The notes under the pieces were generated by a model. The model saw only the letters and a list, made by a program, of their open reading frames with translations. It made no database searches and was not told where the DNA came from. The position numbers and the translations under genes were made by a program. This document shows positions 46,574 to 54,857 of a stretch of DNA of 64,000 bases, piece by piece. The number at the start of each line of letters is the position of its first letter. The stretch's first letter is position 1. Source of the DNA: Flavobacterium sp. NG2 (GTDB lineage: Bacteria > Bacteroidota > Bacteroidia > Flavobacteriales > Flavobacteriaceae); the NCBI RefSeq assembly GCF_034119845.1, contig NZ_CP139420.1, positions 2,644,001 to 2,708,000 of the forward strand. Reading direction: 5' to 3'.

Positions 46574-47101
46574 TCATTTTTTGTTTTCATTTTTTAGATC
46601 CACCAACTTCAATTCTTTATGATAGGCTTCAATTCGTGAGTGAGCAGTGCCGTCTATTAGTAAGATAACGATTAGCATAGCTATGGTTGTGATACTAATT
46701 GCTCTCCAAGTAGGTGTATTAATAAATATAATTAGTAAGGCTGCTATGATGATAATTATGGGTATAGCCTTAAAGACGATAGTTTGGTATTCCTTTAATA
46801 TGCTTTCCACACGACTAATTTCTGATGCTATAAATGCTGAAGAATTCGTGTTGTAAGTCGTTTCAAATTGGGTAATCCTTGATTTGTTAGTGTAAAACAA
46901 CCCCAGTCCAATTGTCATAAGTAAGAGTCCTGCTACCAAGGTTGGAATGATATACGCCTTAGCTAAATCTGTTTTTCCCAATTGCCAAAACCCGATGCTT
47001 GCGATTAAAAATAGTGTCGCAAAAATAATGAAGAAACGTGTTGAAAAAACTTCGGCTTTTGCCCAATCTGTGGCTAATTTTAATAGTTCCATTGATTCCA
47101 T
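46574..47101 (-). CDS. Four-helix membrane protein, unknown
   Basis: 175 residues with four predicted membrane helices: around 24-42 (FFIIFATLFLIASIGFW), 52-70 (IIPTLVAGLLLMTIGLGLF), 112-128 (AIPIIIIIAALLIIFI) and 134-151 (AISITTIAMLIVILLI). A soluble loop between helices 2 and 3 (TNSSAFIASEISRVESILK) and the charged tail (SRIEAYHKELKLVDLKNENKK) are probably on the same side. It lies 5 bp downstream of the AraC regulator gene and is last in the SDR-MBL-AraC run. Function unknown. Confidence 0.65.
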   Translation of the reverse strand: MESMELLKLATDWAKAEVFSTRFFIIFATLFLIASIGFWQLGKTDLAKAYIIPTLVAGLLLMTIGLGLFYTNKSRITQFETTYNTNSSAFIASEISRVESILKEYQTIVFKAIPIIIIIAALLIIFINTPTWRAISITTIAMLIVILLIDGTAHSRIEAYHKELKLVDLKNENKK

Positions 47102-47106
47102 AGTTA

Positions 47107-48018
47107 TTAGTTCAAACCGTATTTTTGTTGATATTCTGAGGGGCTTATCCCTTCTTTCTTTTTAAATAATCTCGAAAAATATTGAGGATATTCAAAACCT
47201 AATTCATAGGCTACTTCAGAGATGCTTTTATTGGGTTGTAATAAAAAATTTTTAGCTTCATCAATCAGGCGTAATTGTAAATGCTCGGTGGTGGTTTTAC
47301 CAGTTTCTTTTTTAAGTGTATCGCTCAGATAACGTTGGGAAACTGACATTTTTTCGGCTAATTGTTCAATACTCGGAATGCCTTTTTCTTGTAGTTGTCC
47401 TGATTCAAAATATTTGTCCAGTTCTTGGTTAAATTGTTCTAGCAAGCTATGAGATAATTCTTTTCTGTTTAAAAACTGCCTTTCATAGAAGCGATTAGCA
47501 TATTTTAACAATGTATCTAATTGTGAAATAATAATGTCTTTACTAAAGGCATCTTGGTTGTTTTGGTATTCAATTTCAATATTTTCAACAATGGATTCTA
47601 TTTGCTTTTCTTCTTTAGGCGAAAGGTGTAATGCTTCATTGGCAGCATATGAAAAGAAGCCGTATTTTTTTATTTGTTGGGCTAAATCAGTTCCTTTTAA
47701 AAAATCTTCGTGAAAATTAATAGAGAACCCCTTTTGTTCAAAAATAAAGCTACTATCCCATTGTATCACTTGTTTTGGAGCGATAAAAATCAAAGCGCCA
47801 TTGGTAAAATCATATTTGGTTCGACCATAATTTAATTCCCCGTGCATTATTTTTTTTAAGCTAATGGAATAACAATCCGTTGAAATAGGAGGAGAACTTT
47901 CTCTTGGACAGGGAAGGTAATCATCACCTTTTGCCACCATAACACTTAACATGGGGTGCTCGGGACGAGGGAGTTGCATATAATCAAGAAATGAGGCCAG
48001 TGTTTTATAATGTTTCAT
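47107..48018 (-). CDS. AraC-family transcriptional regulator
   Basis: About 303 residues from the start at 48018 (MKHYKTLASFLDYMQLP); the longer frame would overlap the upstream gene by 25 bp. The N-terminal 190 residues form a cupin-like ligand domain (GALIFIAPKQVIQWDSSF), the last 100 a double helix-turn-helix with IEQLAEKMSVSQRYLSDTL and ISEVAYELGFEYPQYFSRLF, ending GISPSEYQQKYG. Divergent control is not possible here because it is co-directional with an SDR and an MBL-fold hydrolase gene, so it may autoregulate that operon, a common layout for detoxification genes. Confidence 0.9.
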   Translation of the reverse strand: MKHYKTLASFLDYMQLPRPEHPMLSVMVAKGDDYLPCPRESSPPISTDCYSISLKKIMHGELNYGRTKYDFTNGALIFIAPKQVIQWDSSFIFEQKGFSINFHEDFLKGTDLAQQIKKYGFFSYAANEALHLSPKEEKQIESIVENIEIEYQNNQDAFSKDIIISQLDTLLKYANRFYERQFLNRKELSHSLLEQFNQELDKYFESGQLQEKGIPSIEQLAEKMSVSQRYLSDTLKKETGKTTTEHLQLRLIDEAKNFLLQPNKSISEVAYELGFEYPQYFSRLFKKKEGISPSEYQQKYGLN

Positions 48019-48023
48019 GTTTT

Positions 48024-49142
48024 TTAATTTTTTAGAGGTTTCCACCAAGGTTTAAATTGCTGTAAACTGTCCTTTAAATTAACATTTTCGCCAATCATTG
48101 GAGTTAAGATTCTTAAATTTTTTTCGTTTTTTTCCTCTGTTATGTTTGTTAAAGGTTCGTCCCAATCATGATTACCTAAAGTAAACTTGCCTGAATGCAC
48201 AGGTAAGATAGCTTTCGCATTTAAATCGGTTGCGGCTTGTAATTGCTCTCCGGGTAGCATGTGAATGTATTTCCATTTTTCATCATACTGGCCATTTTCA
48301 AGAATCACTAAGTCAAACGCTCCAAATTTATCTCCAATATCTTTAAAATGGGTATCGTAACCACTATCGCCTCCAATATATATTGTTGAGGTTGGTGCTT
48401 TTATTACAAACGAAGCCCAGAGTGTTTTGGCTCGAGTAAATCCTCGGCCTGAAAAATGCCTTGCGGGGGTAATATGAATTTCAAAACCATTTTTAAAGGT
48501 AAATTGATCATACCAATCGCCTTCTAAAATGACTTCTGGTCTATAACCCCAATATTCTAAATGTGCGCCATTGCCAAGACCCGTAATAATATTTTTAATT
48601 TTAGGACGTATTTTTTTAAGCGTTTTATAATCCATATGGTCCCAATGGTCGTGTGTCAAAAATAAGTAATCTATTTCAGGAATATCGTCTGTTGTATAAA
48701 TATCCGTTCCATTATATGCTTTTGTTGTGAATGAAAGTGGAGATGCATTACCACTAAAAACGGGGTCAACTAATATTTTTTTACCATCCAGTTGTATAAA
48801 ATAGGATGAATGTCCCATCCATATTAGTACATTTTGATTAGGTTTAATTGCTTTTAAATCAGTTTTAATCGAAGGAATATTTATGGAAGGTTCTTTTGGT
48901 TTTGAGGAAAATAGGAATTCATACAGAACTTTACCATAACCAACTCCTTCTGTTAGCATAGGGGTATTGCTTAAATTTTGAAAACTTCCATTTTTATAAT
49001 GAGGCGATTGCTCAATTTTTAATAATCGTTCTCCTGATGGCTGTTTTCCAAATCTTTCAGTATTTAAAAAAAGGAATGTTCCAACTCCAATGGTTGTAAT
49101 GATAAAAAGAAGTCCAATCATTATTTTTTTTATTAAAATCAT
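48024..49142 (-). CDS. MBL-fold metal-dependent hydrolase, membrane-anchored
   Basis: 372 residues with an N-terminal membrane anchor (MIGLLFIITTIGVGTFLFL). The metallo-beta-lactamase fold follows, with the metal motif HxHxDH in THDHWDHMDYKTL, further ligands in ARHFSGRG, GGDSGYDTHF and a terminal HSGKFTLGNHDWDEP. It resembles the RomA/NAPE-PLD-like branch (LIWMGHSSYFIQLDGKKILVDPVFS). The substrate is unknown; phosphodiesters or N-acylethanolamine phospholipids are processed by relatives. It lies 7 bp downstream of the SDR gene and just before the AraC gene. Confidence 0.9.
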   Translation of the reverse strand: MILIKKIMIGLLFIITTIGVGTFLFLNTERFGKQPSGERLLKIEQSPHYKNGSFQNLSNTPMLTEGVGYGKVLYEFLFSSKPKEPSINIPSIKTDLKAIKPNQNVLIWMGHSSYFIQLDGKKILVDPVFSGNASPLSFTTKAYNGTDIYTTDDIPEIDYLFLTHDHWDHMDYKTLKKIRPKIKNIITGLGNGAHLEYWGYRPEVILEGDWYDQFTFKNGFEIHITPARHFSGRGFTRAKTLWASFVIKAPTSTIYIGGDSGYDTHFKDIGDKFGAFDLVILENGQYDEKWKYIHMLPGEQLQAATDLNAKAILPVHSGKFTLGNHDWDEPLTNITEEKNEKNLRILTPMIGENVNLKDSLQQFKPWWKPLKN

Positions 49143-49149
49143 ATTTGGT

Positions 49150-50100
49150 TTATAAATTCCATTTTATTCCTGTTTCTTTTTCCGAAAGGTCCCATAATTT
49201 TTTGGATACAGCTTTATCTTTAGCATGTGGCTCTAATCTATGTTCACCTACAGGACCCACCCAATTACTTCTGCCTGTAGGGCCATAAAAACCACTTTGG
49301 GTAAGGTTTGGCTCAGTAGCACACATCAATTGTGGGTAAGCACCTTTTTCAGCAGATTGCGTCAATGGTGATAATTTCATCATCCCAAAAATAAGTTTCA
49401 TCATAAAACTACCACTGGTGCTAATAAGGTTGGTTCTCGAAGAGCCAGGATGACAAGCATAGGCTTTCACTTCTGTTTTACCTGCATTTGCCAATCTATC
49501 TTGTAATTCATAGATGCTCATAATTTGAGCCAGTTTACTTTGACTATACGCATTATTAGGGGTGTAATCTTGGTCCCAATTCAAATCGTCAAATTTTATG
49601 GTTTTAATTCCCATATCATACCCCATACTTCCTACTGTAACAATTCGACCTTTTGATTTTTCAATAAGTGGATACAATAGCGCCTGAAGTGTAAAGTTAC
49701 CATAATAATTTGTTCCCATTTGGCTTTCCCAACCGTCAACAGTAAGTGTTCGCTTGGGCACTTGAGCAATTGCCGCATTGCAGATTAATACATCTATTTT
49801 TGGGATTGTATTGCTAATTTCTTCTGCCGCTTTTTTTACTGAACTTTGTACGGCTAAATCCATTTGAATTGACTGTACCTCAATATTGTTACCAAGTTCT
49901 TGTTTCAAAATAACAACAGTTTCGGCTGCTTTTTTAGGGTTTCGGTTTAACATGACTACTTTGGCACCTTTTGACAACAGTATTTTTGTTGCTTCAAAAC
50001 CTGTTCCGCTGGTAGTTCCTGTTATGACAAAAGTTTTTCCGTTTAAATTTCCAATTCTATCAGGAGTCCAACCTTTTTCACCAAATTGATTTATTTCCAT
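49150..50100 (-). CDS. Short-chain dehydrogenase/reductase
   Basis: About 316 residues from the ATG at 50100 (MEINQFGEKGWTPDRIG), favoured over 50136 because it matches the family N-terminus. The cofactor motif is TGTTSGTGFEATKIL, followed by NAAIAQVP and the catalytic YSQSK (Tyr-x3-Lys) with the upstream serine in TVGSMGYD. It belongs to the retinol-dehydrogenase/protochlorophyllide-reductase-like SDRs, which use NADP(H). It is first in an operon with the MBL hydrolase, AraC regulator and membrane protein, suggesting a xenobiotic or carbonyl response; this is inference. Confidence 0.9.
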   Translation of the reverse strand: MEINQFGEKGWTPDRIGNLNGKTFVITGTTSGTGFEATKILLSKGAKVVMLNRNPKKAAETVVILKQELGNNIEVQSIQMDLAVQSSVKKAAEEISNTIPKIDVLICNAAIAQVPKRTLTVDGWESQMGTNYYGNFTLQALLYPLIEKSKGRIVTVGSMGYDMGIKTIKFDDLNWDQDYTPNNAYSQSKLAQIMSIYELQDRLANAGKTEVKAYACHPGSSRTNLISTSGSFMMKLIFGMMKLSPLTQSAEKGAYPQLMCATEPNLTQSGFYGPTGRSNWVGPVGEHRLEPHAKDKAVSKKLWDLSEKETGIKWNL

Positions 50101-50256
50101 TGCTGCCAAATTTTTTATGATTAAATAATAAGACAAAGGTCGGGTAGAAGTAGTTGGGTTTCTTTATACAGATTTTCGAATCTTGTATACTTTTTGGTTT
50201 TATAGAATTTGTTTCTACATCAGTCACTGTAAAAGATAAACTAAAAGAAAGGAACT

Positions 50257-50413
50257 CATTTAATTGAGAATTGACCTAGACCATGCTTATGCATTTAGTC
50301 GCACTCGAAAAGGCAGTTGGGCAATTGCCAACCTGCTTAGCACATCACGAAAACCAAAATTTAAATAATACTTTAAGTAGAGTCCTATTTTAGGTTCAAC
50401 CATTACTCCGCTC
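50257..50413 (+). pseudogene. Older group II intron maturase relic (broken)
   Basis: Bases 50264-50325 translate as LRIDLDHAYAFSRTRKGSWA, matching the maturase domain encoded at about 50828-50893. Homology then stops and resumes at about 50384-50408 (agagtcctattttaggttc), after about 55 foreign bases. It is therefore a second, more decayed and interrupted copy of the same intron-encoded protein end. The rest of the 50140-50720 gap holds REP-like palindromes and no gene. Confidence 0.65.
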
Positions 50414-50444
50414 TTCGAACTGTACCTAACATTATTACAAGTGC

Positions 50445-50704
50445 TGCGCAAATGTCTTCGACTTTGCGCAATTTTAAAATGGTTTTATAAACGAAATCGT
50501 TCTAAAAGTCTCCTGACTTTTGCACAAAATGTTATTTTTAAGAGTCTACAAATTGATAAAGCTATTAACGAATTATTGCCGTTTTGAATCCAGCATCATT
50601 CGCTCAATGCAATTCACAAGATTAGTCAAAAGTCAGGAGACTTTGGGACGAATTTATTTAATAAGTCGATTTTGAAAATTTCGCAAAGTCATGAGACTTT
50701 GCGA
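50445..50704. repeat. Four REP-like palindromes (AAAGTC-N4-GACTTT family)
   Basis: Short palindromes of one family recur: 50445-50470 (tgcgcaaa...tttgcgca), 50504-50521 (aaaagtctcctgactttt), 50627-50645 (aaagtcaggagacttt core, the exact inverse of the previous one) and 50681-50704 (tcgcaaagtc-atga-gactttgcga, 10-bp stem). They lie between two intron relics. Confidence 0.7.
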
Positions 50705-50721
50705 AGCGGGGAACAAATATC

Positions 50722-51012
50722 ATGGGCAAATTACGGGCTATAGACGGCTGGCTTAGAAACCGACTTCGATATTGTATTTGGCACGATTGGAAGAAGCCTG
50801 AAAGGAAAAGGAAAAACCTGATTCGATTAGGAGTTGACCAAGACCACGCTTACGCATTTAGTCGCACTCGCAAAGGCGGTTGGGCAATTGCACAGAGTCC
50901 TATTTTAGGCTCGACCATTACTTTGAAACGGCTAAGGCAAAAAGGCTATCAATCCTTGACAGATGTTTACATCGAACTTAATCCACCGTTTTGCGAACCG
51001 CCGAGTACGTGA
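50722..51012 (+). pseudogene. ltrA: Group II intron reverse transcriptase/maturase, C-terminal remnant
   Basis: 97 residues corresponding only to the C-terminal maturase (GIIM) domain: AIDGWLRNRLRYCIWHDWKK, then RKNLIRLGVDQDHAY, SRTRKGGWAIAQSPIL and TLKRLRQKGYQSLTD. A complete protein has more than 400 residues with reverse transcriptase motifs 0-7; none precede it here, so the intron is 5'-truncated. It is encoded opposite to the surrounding cassette genes. Structured 3' intron domains follow immediately, showing that this is the tail of a real intron and not an independent gene. Confidence 0.88.
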
Positions 51013-51100
51013 CCCGCTTGGCCTGTCCTGAGCGAAGTCGAAGGGCTCGGTGGTGTGAGAGGCGCACTCCGTTAGTTTCTAGCGGAGCCGTCTACTCGAT
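50995..51100 (+). ncRNA. Group II intron domains V-VI and 3' end (decayed)
   Basis: After the maturase remnant come GAACCGCCGAGTACGTGACC and GCTCGGTGGTGTGAGAGG, the two strands of a domain V-like helix as seen in class C introns. A DVI-like hairpin (ctccg...cggag) and the 3'-end sequence CCGTCTACTCGAT follow. Between the DV strands lies an inserted GC-rich 26-base element (gcctgtcctgagcgaagtcg core, 51021-51045). The 3' end abuts TTATGCGC, the core-like end of the kinase cassette. The catalytic 5' domains are missing. Confidence 0.65.
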
Positions 51101-51143
51101 TATGCGCTGCCCTGCTGTTCGCCCGAAGTCGTGTCATTCAGTT

Positions 51144-53123
51144 TCAGTTTACAAGTTGTTGAAAGTGTGATTGCTTTTCCCTTAGGAAGTTCATCTTTTC
51201 TGTATTGTCGGCTTCACCGTTCTCCATCAGTATTTGTCTTGCCCTAACAATCATTGCAACTGCTTTTCTATTTTCTCCTTCATAAGAATACATATTTGCA
51301 AGTGTTACCCAAAGGTGGTCATTTGTTTGATTGTTTGAGATTACGGATTTCATAAACTCAATTGCTTCTTGTCCTTTGCCGTTTGCCTGCATATATTGAG
51401 CACGCCAACAAATAGCATTTAATATTGAAAGTTTTCTATCAAGAAGTTTCTCGCAATATAAAATTGCCTCGCTGTAGTTGGCAAGTTCTCCATTAAGTTT
51501 GACAAGTGATACAAGTGTCTGCTCATCGTCAGGGAGATGCTGTTCAACAACCTTAAAACATTTGATTGCTTTTTCATTTTGGCTTGTCAACCAATAATTG
51601 GATGCAAGGTTGAACCAATTATTTGTGTTGTCTTTGTCAACCTTAATTAAAAGTTCAAGAATACTAATTGCCTTTTCAAAATGTTTTTGTCTTGAAACTT
51701 CTGCTGCAATGTTGCTTGCATTGAAATGAAGTGTCTTTTTATCGGGAGCTAATTGGATTGCTCTCACAATCAAATCTGCCGCCAATGGAAAATTTCCTTT
51801 TTCTTCAAAAGCAATTGCAAGATTTGTCAAAGCACCTGTATTGTTTGGGTCAATGCTAATCGCTTCGGTTAAGTATCTTATTGCATTAAGCAAGTCATTC
51901 TGTTCTTTATAAAATATTCCGAGGTTGTTGCAAGTTTTAGAATTGTATGGGTCAATTTGGTAAGAAAGCAATGTCGCCTTGATGCCATCATCAATATTTC
52001 CTAATTGATATTCAATTCTACCTTTCAAACTCCAGGCAGAACTATCTTCCTTGTCTTGTTCAAGATATTTATTTATCAATTGTCTTGCCTTAGCAATGTC
52101 GCCAAGAGAAATGAATGATAAGCTTTGAATGTAAAGTTCCTTTAGAGAAGTGTCAGCTTGAGTTTTATTCTGAGGAACTTTAAGTTTTAAATTTCCTGCT
52201 ACTCGTTGCAAATCCGAAATCAATTCCCTAAATGTTTGGTAACGGTCATTAGGATTTCTTGAAAGGCATTTGTAAGCAATGCTTGAAAGCGGATGATTGA
52301 TTTCAATAAGTGGTTCTGTTAAGTGCATTAAAGCGTAATGCTCAATCGTTGTTCTTCCCTGTAGTGAATAAGGATATGCTCCTAAAAGTTGATACAGCAC
52401 CACACCAAAGCTGTAAATGTCTGAACGCAAGTCAACTTTCGTGGAGTCAAGAATTTGTTCTGGAGAAGCATATAAAATTGTTCCAAGGAATGAACCTGCG
52501 TTTGTCAATCCGACTTTTGGTTGTTCAACTTCTTGTTTCTTAAATGCAAGTTTGATTTTATTGAACAAATTTTCTTTTGGCAAATTGATTTGTTTGAGTT
52601 GTTGAAACTCACTATCAAATTTTGATAATCCAAAGTCGGTAATTTTCAAATTGCCTTCTTCGTCAACCATTAAATTATCGGGCTTTATGTCACGGTGCGA
52701 TTTAAGGCCTTTTGAAATAGCGTAGTCCATACCATAAGCAAACTGTGCAACCCACTTAATGATATTTTGTGTTGAAGTTCCGCCTTGCTTTAAATAATCA
52801 GTTATTGTGTTTCGTCTGTATTCATCAGGTGCAATGTATTCAGCCGCAATAAAGAGTTGTTCGTTTACCTCATTCACAAAAAGTGCTTTGACAATGTTGG
52901 GATGAATTCCAATTGAAATCCAAGCTTCTGCTTCTGCACGAAATCTCTGCACAGAATTCAATTCAGCTTTCTGAAATGTTTTTAGAACAAAAGGAGTAGG
53001 ATAGTTGCGGTTTGTCACCAAATAGACAACACCCATTCCCGATTTGCCTTCGCCTCCGAAAATGTTGTGAACTTTAAATTCACCTACAATTGTGTCGCCA
53101 ATCTTTAATGGTCTTATTATCAT
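51144..53123 (-). CDS. Serine/threonine protein kinase with C-terminal TPRs (cassette gene)
   Basis: 659 residues. The kinase domain (about 10-310) has a glycine loop (GGEGKSGMGVVY), VAIK-like lysine (FVLKTFQKAEL), catalytic loop HRDIKPDNLMVDEEG, DFG motif (ITDFGLSKFD), activation-segment end YASPEQILD and DLRSDIYSFGVVLYQ. All essential residues are present, so it should be active. From residue 330 there are about eight TPRs (AWSLKGRIEYQLGNIDDG, CNNLGIFYKEQNDLLNA). There is no membrane segment. Kinase-TPR proteins act in signalling and some defence systems; the target is unknown. It is the fourth and most distal unit of the cassette-like array and its 3' flank is invaded by a group II intron. 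Confidence 0.9.
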   Translation of the reverse strand: MIIRPLKIGDTIVGEFKVHNIFGGEGKSGMGVVYLVTNRNYPTPFVLKTFQKAELNSVQRFRAEAEAWISIGIHPNIVKALFVNEVNEQLFIAAEYIAPDEYRRNTITDYLKQGGTSTQNIIKWVAQFAYGMDYAISKGLKSHRDIKPDNLMVDEEGNLKITDFGLSKFDSEFQQLKQINLPKENLFNKIKLAFKKQEVEQPKVGLTNAGSFLGTILYASPEQILDSTKVDLRSDIYSFGVVLYQLLGAYPYSLQGRTTIEHYALMHLTEPLIEINHPLSSIAYKCLSRNPNDRYQTFRELISDLQRVAGNLKLKVPQNKTQADTSLKELYIQSLSFISLGDIAKARQLINKYLEQDKEDSSAWSLKGRIEYQLGNIDDGIKATLLSYQIDPYNSKTCNNLGIFYKEQNDLLNAIRYLTEAISIDPNNTGALTNLAIAFEEKGNFPLAADLIVRAIQLAPDKKTLHFNASNIAAEVSRQKHFEKAISILELLIKVDKDNTNNWFNLASNYWLTSQNEKAIKCFKVVEQHLPDDEQTLVSLVKLNGELANYSEAILYCEKLLDRKLSILNAICWRAQYMQANGKGQEAIEFMKSVISNNQTNDHLWVTLANMYSYEGENRKAVAMIVRARQILMENGEADNTEKMNFLREKQSHFQQLVN

Positions 53124-53173
53124 TTGTTAATTTCTTGCAGTCAGTTTGATGTTAGCACTGTCGCCATAGGGTT

Positions 53174-53315
53174 GCACATAACGTCCCCGCGCTACAAGCA
53201 GTTTGGGACTAAATTAAGCCCTATTTTCGGATTTGCCTAATCTTTCTGACACAAGACCAATTTCAAATTAAGCCTAATACCCAAATTGCTTGTAGCGTGT
53301 GTTAGCAGCAGTAAA
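53174..53315 (-). repeat. attC-like recombination site between HEPN-like and kinase cassettes
   Basis: An imperfect palindrome of about 140 bp. Its arms CGCTACAAGCAGTTTGGG (53190-53207) and CCCAAATTGCTTGTAGCG (53280-53297) pair at 17 of 18 positions. The outer ends are GCACATAAC (53174-53182) and GTTAGCAGCAGTAAA (53301-53315). The latter, inverted, repeats the first 15 bases of the adjoining cassette at 53982-53996 with one mismatch. This layout (core-arm-loop-arm-core) is that of an integron attC site. Confidence 0.65.
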
Positions 53316-53972
53316 TTATGCCGGATTTCTCATTATAAAGTTCTGAATTCCTGAAATCAACAATTTTACTTGATCAATATTATATTCGTTGTAATTTCCA
53401 TGAGCTGCTTTATTTCTTAAGTCTAACCAAGCTGTAATACTTTTTTGGTCAATTAAGGAATAGATTTGCTGTTTACCCAAATCTTGATTTATCTGTTCTG
53501 CTCTTGTTGGTCTTCCATTCGTCTCAATAGGCAATCCGTTTTTAACAGCTATTTTTTTTAAATGACTTTCTAATGTTGAACCAGCAATTACTGCGGCTGG
53601 ATCTTTGTAACCAGTAGCTACTAAATGATCTGCCATCTCAATAAAATCTGAAAAAATTTCTGCATGAACCAATTCAGTTAGACTTTCAATGTATCCTGAT
53701 TTTAAATCATCTTTAAGGGCTTGGACAATTCCGATGATTGAAGTTAGATGAAGATGTATTAGAGGTAATCTAGTCAATATTCTTTCAACATCTAAACTGT
53801 AAGGTGATTTATCTCCAGATATTCTTTTTATTGATGAAATAGATCTTGTTACGAGACTTTGTCGTTCGTGTTTTGCTACGTCCGATAAATCTGAAACTCC
53901 TGAACGAGATTTCAGTGAATAAAAATCAGAAATGATATCTTCAAGTTGTTTTTCAAGTATTGTTTTGTCCAT
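53316..53972 (-). CDS. HEPN-like protein (cassette gene)
   Basis: 218 residues, all-helical, no membrane segment. The C-terminal half contains DPAAVIAGSTLESHLKKIA and then SITAWLDLRNKAAHGNYNEY, an R-N-x3-H pattern (RNKAAH) typical of HEPN and DUF4145-like helical domains, which in toxin and defence proteins can be a ribonuclease site. The N-terminal half (about 1-90) is a charged helical region (LEKQLEDIISDFYSLKS). HEPN activity is inferred from this motif only. It is a single-gene unit bounded on both sides by attC-like palindromes, in the same orientation as its neighbours. Confidence 0.6.
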   Translation of the reverse strand: MDKTILEKQLEDIISDFYSLKSRSGVSDLSDVAKHERQSLVTRSISSIKRISGDKSPYSLDVERILTRLPLIHLHLTSIIGIVQALKDDLKSGYIESLTELVHAEIFSDFIEMADHLVATGYKDPAAVIAGSTLESHLKKIAVKNGLPIETNGRPTRAEQINQDLGKQQIYSLIDQKSITAWLDLRNKAAHGNYNEYNIDQVKLLISGIQNFIMRNPA

Positions 53973-53989
53973 TATATGTGTTTTATTGC

Positions 53990-54126
53990 TGCTAACGGTC
54001 TCGTATAACCGTCAGTTACGGGTTAAAGTACACAAATTTTTCGGTTTAGCACAGACGTTAGCAATTCCGAGTGGATTCGGACGTAGTCGAATCCGCCGTA
54101 ATTGCGGTTATACATTGTTGGGCACT
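53990..54126 (-). repeat. attC-like recombination site between SUFU and HEPN-like cassettes
   Basis: Arms GTATAACCGTCAGTTACGG (54003-54021) and its partner at 54094-54113 (RC GTATAACCGCAATTACGG) pair almost completely with one extrahelical T, a feature of attC hairpins. The right core GTTGGGCACT (54117-54126) fits GTTRRRY. It matches, inverted, the start of the SUFU cassette (GTGCCCAAC at 54856-54864). The left core is GCTAAC (53991-53996). A second internal hairpin (ggattcg / cgaatcc) lies near 54072-54094. Confidence 0.65.
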
Positions 54127-54138
54127 GGCTTTTTATTT

Positions 54139-54840
54139 TCAATTTCCAATAATTTTGTTCCAAATCGATTTGTTTGGTATTACATTTTTTCTCTTCAAAT
54201 CCAAAACTTCTTTTCCATTAGCTTTGATTAATAAGTCCAAAAATTTATTGTATCCGTTTTCTATTTTATATTCCAACTCATTTTTATAAAGCGGAAAAAC
54301 ATTATAAATATTTATCTTTCTGTTGTTTTTTTTGATTTCTGTAAAATCTTCGCCAAAAGTTACCGAAGGTAGAATTAAAGCACCAACAAATTCAGTTTCG
54401 TCGCTGTAAGGTGTCATATCTTCTTCTGCTTGAATTGTATGTCCAATTCCAATCCAAGTGTCGTAAAAATGTGGAAATTTGGCTGTTTGTTTTAGAACTG
54501 AAATAATCCAATCATTTTTATTCCCGCTGGGAAAAACTTGGTCAAATTGAATTTCTTTTGGAATTAACATCATTAATTCCGCAAATTCTAATTCAGTCGG
54601 ATTTTCTGCTCTTTCCGAAACGTTCATTTTTAACGTACTCATTCCTGAAGTCAGAAGAATATTGAATTGAGCATTTTCGGGTTTTATGAAATAAACATCA
54701 AGATGTAAATCTAATGTCGGAATTTCGTGAAAAACTGTTATTAGGTTTTCGTCAAAGAACTTGTCTAAATGTTCATCAATCCATTCAGCGTGTTCGTAGT
54801 AATGTTTTCTGTCCGAGAACGGATTTTTATATTCTGCCAT
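54139..54840 (-). CDS. Suppressor-of-fused (SUFU) domain protein (cassette gene)
   Basis: About 233 residues from the ATG at 54840 (MAEYKNPFSDRKHYYEH); an apparent longer frame to 54888 runs into the neighbouring insertion sequence and is rejected. Family features of the SUFU domain are clear: HLDVYFIKPENAQFNILLTS with GMSTLKMNV, the PTELEFAELMMLIPKEI region, and LKQTAKFPHFYDTWIGIGHTI followed by FVGALILPSV. In bacteria SUFU proteins often occur as immunity proteins in polymorphic toxin loci or alone; no toxin is adjacent here. It is bounded by attC-like sites, so it is probably a captured cassette. Confidence 0.8.
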   Translation of the reverse strand: MAEYKNPFSDRKHYYEHAEWIDEHLDKFFDENLITVFHEIPTLDLHLDVYFIKPENAQFNILLTSGMSTLKMNVSERAENPTELEFAELMMLIPKEIQFDQVFPSGNKNDWIISVLKQTAKFPHFYDTWIGIGHTIQAEEDMTPYSDETEFVGALILPSVTFGEDFTEIKKNNRKINIYNVFPLYKNELEYKIENGYNKFLDLLIKANGKEVLDLKRKNVIPNKSIWNKIIGN

Positions 54841-54857
54841 TTGTTTTTTCAGCTTGT

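Noticed and set aside
53176..53307. Palindromes in the island as ordinary terminators
   Set aside because: They are 130-150 bp with large loops, lack T tracts, and have end sequences matched to the cassette starts, which terminators do not need.
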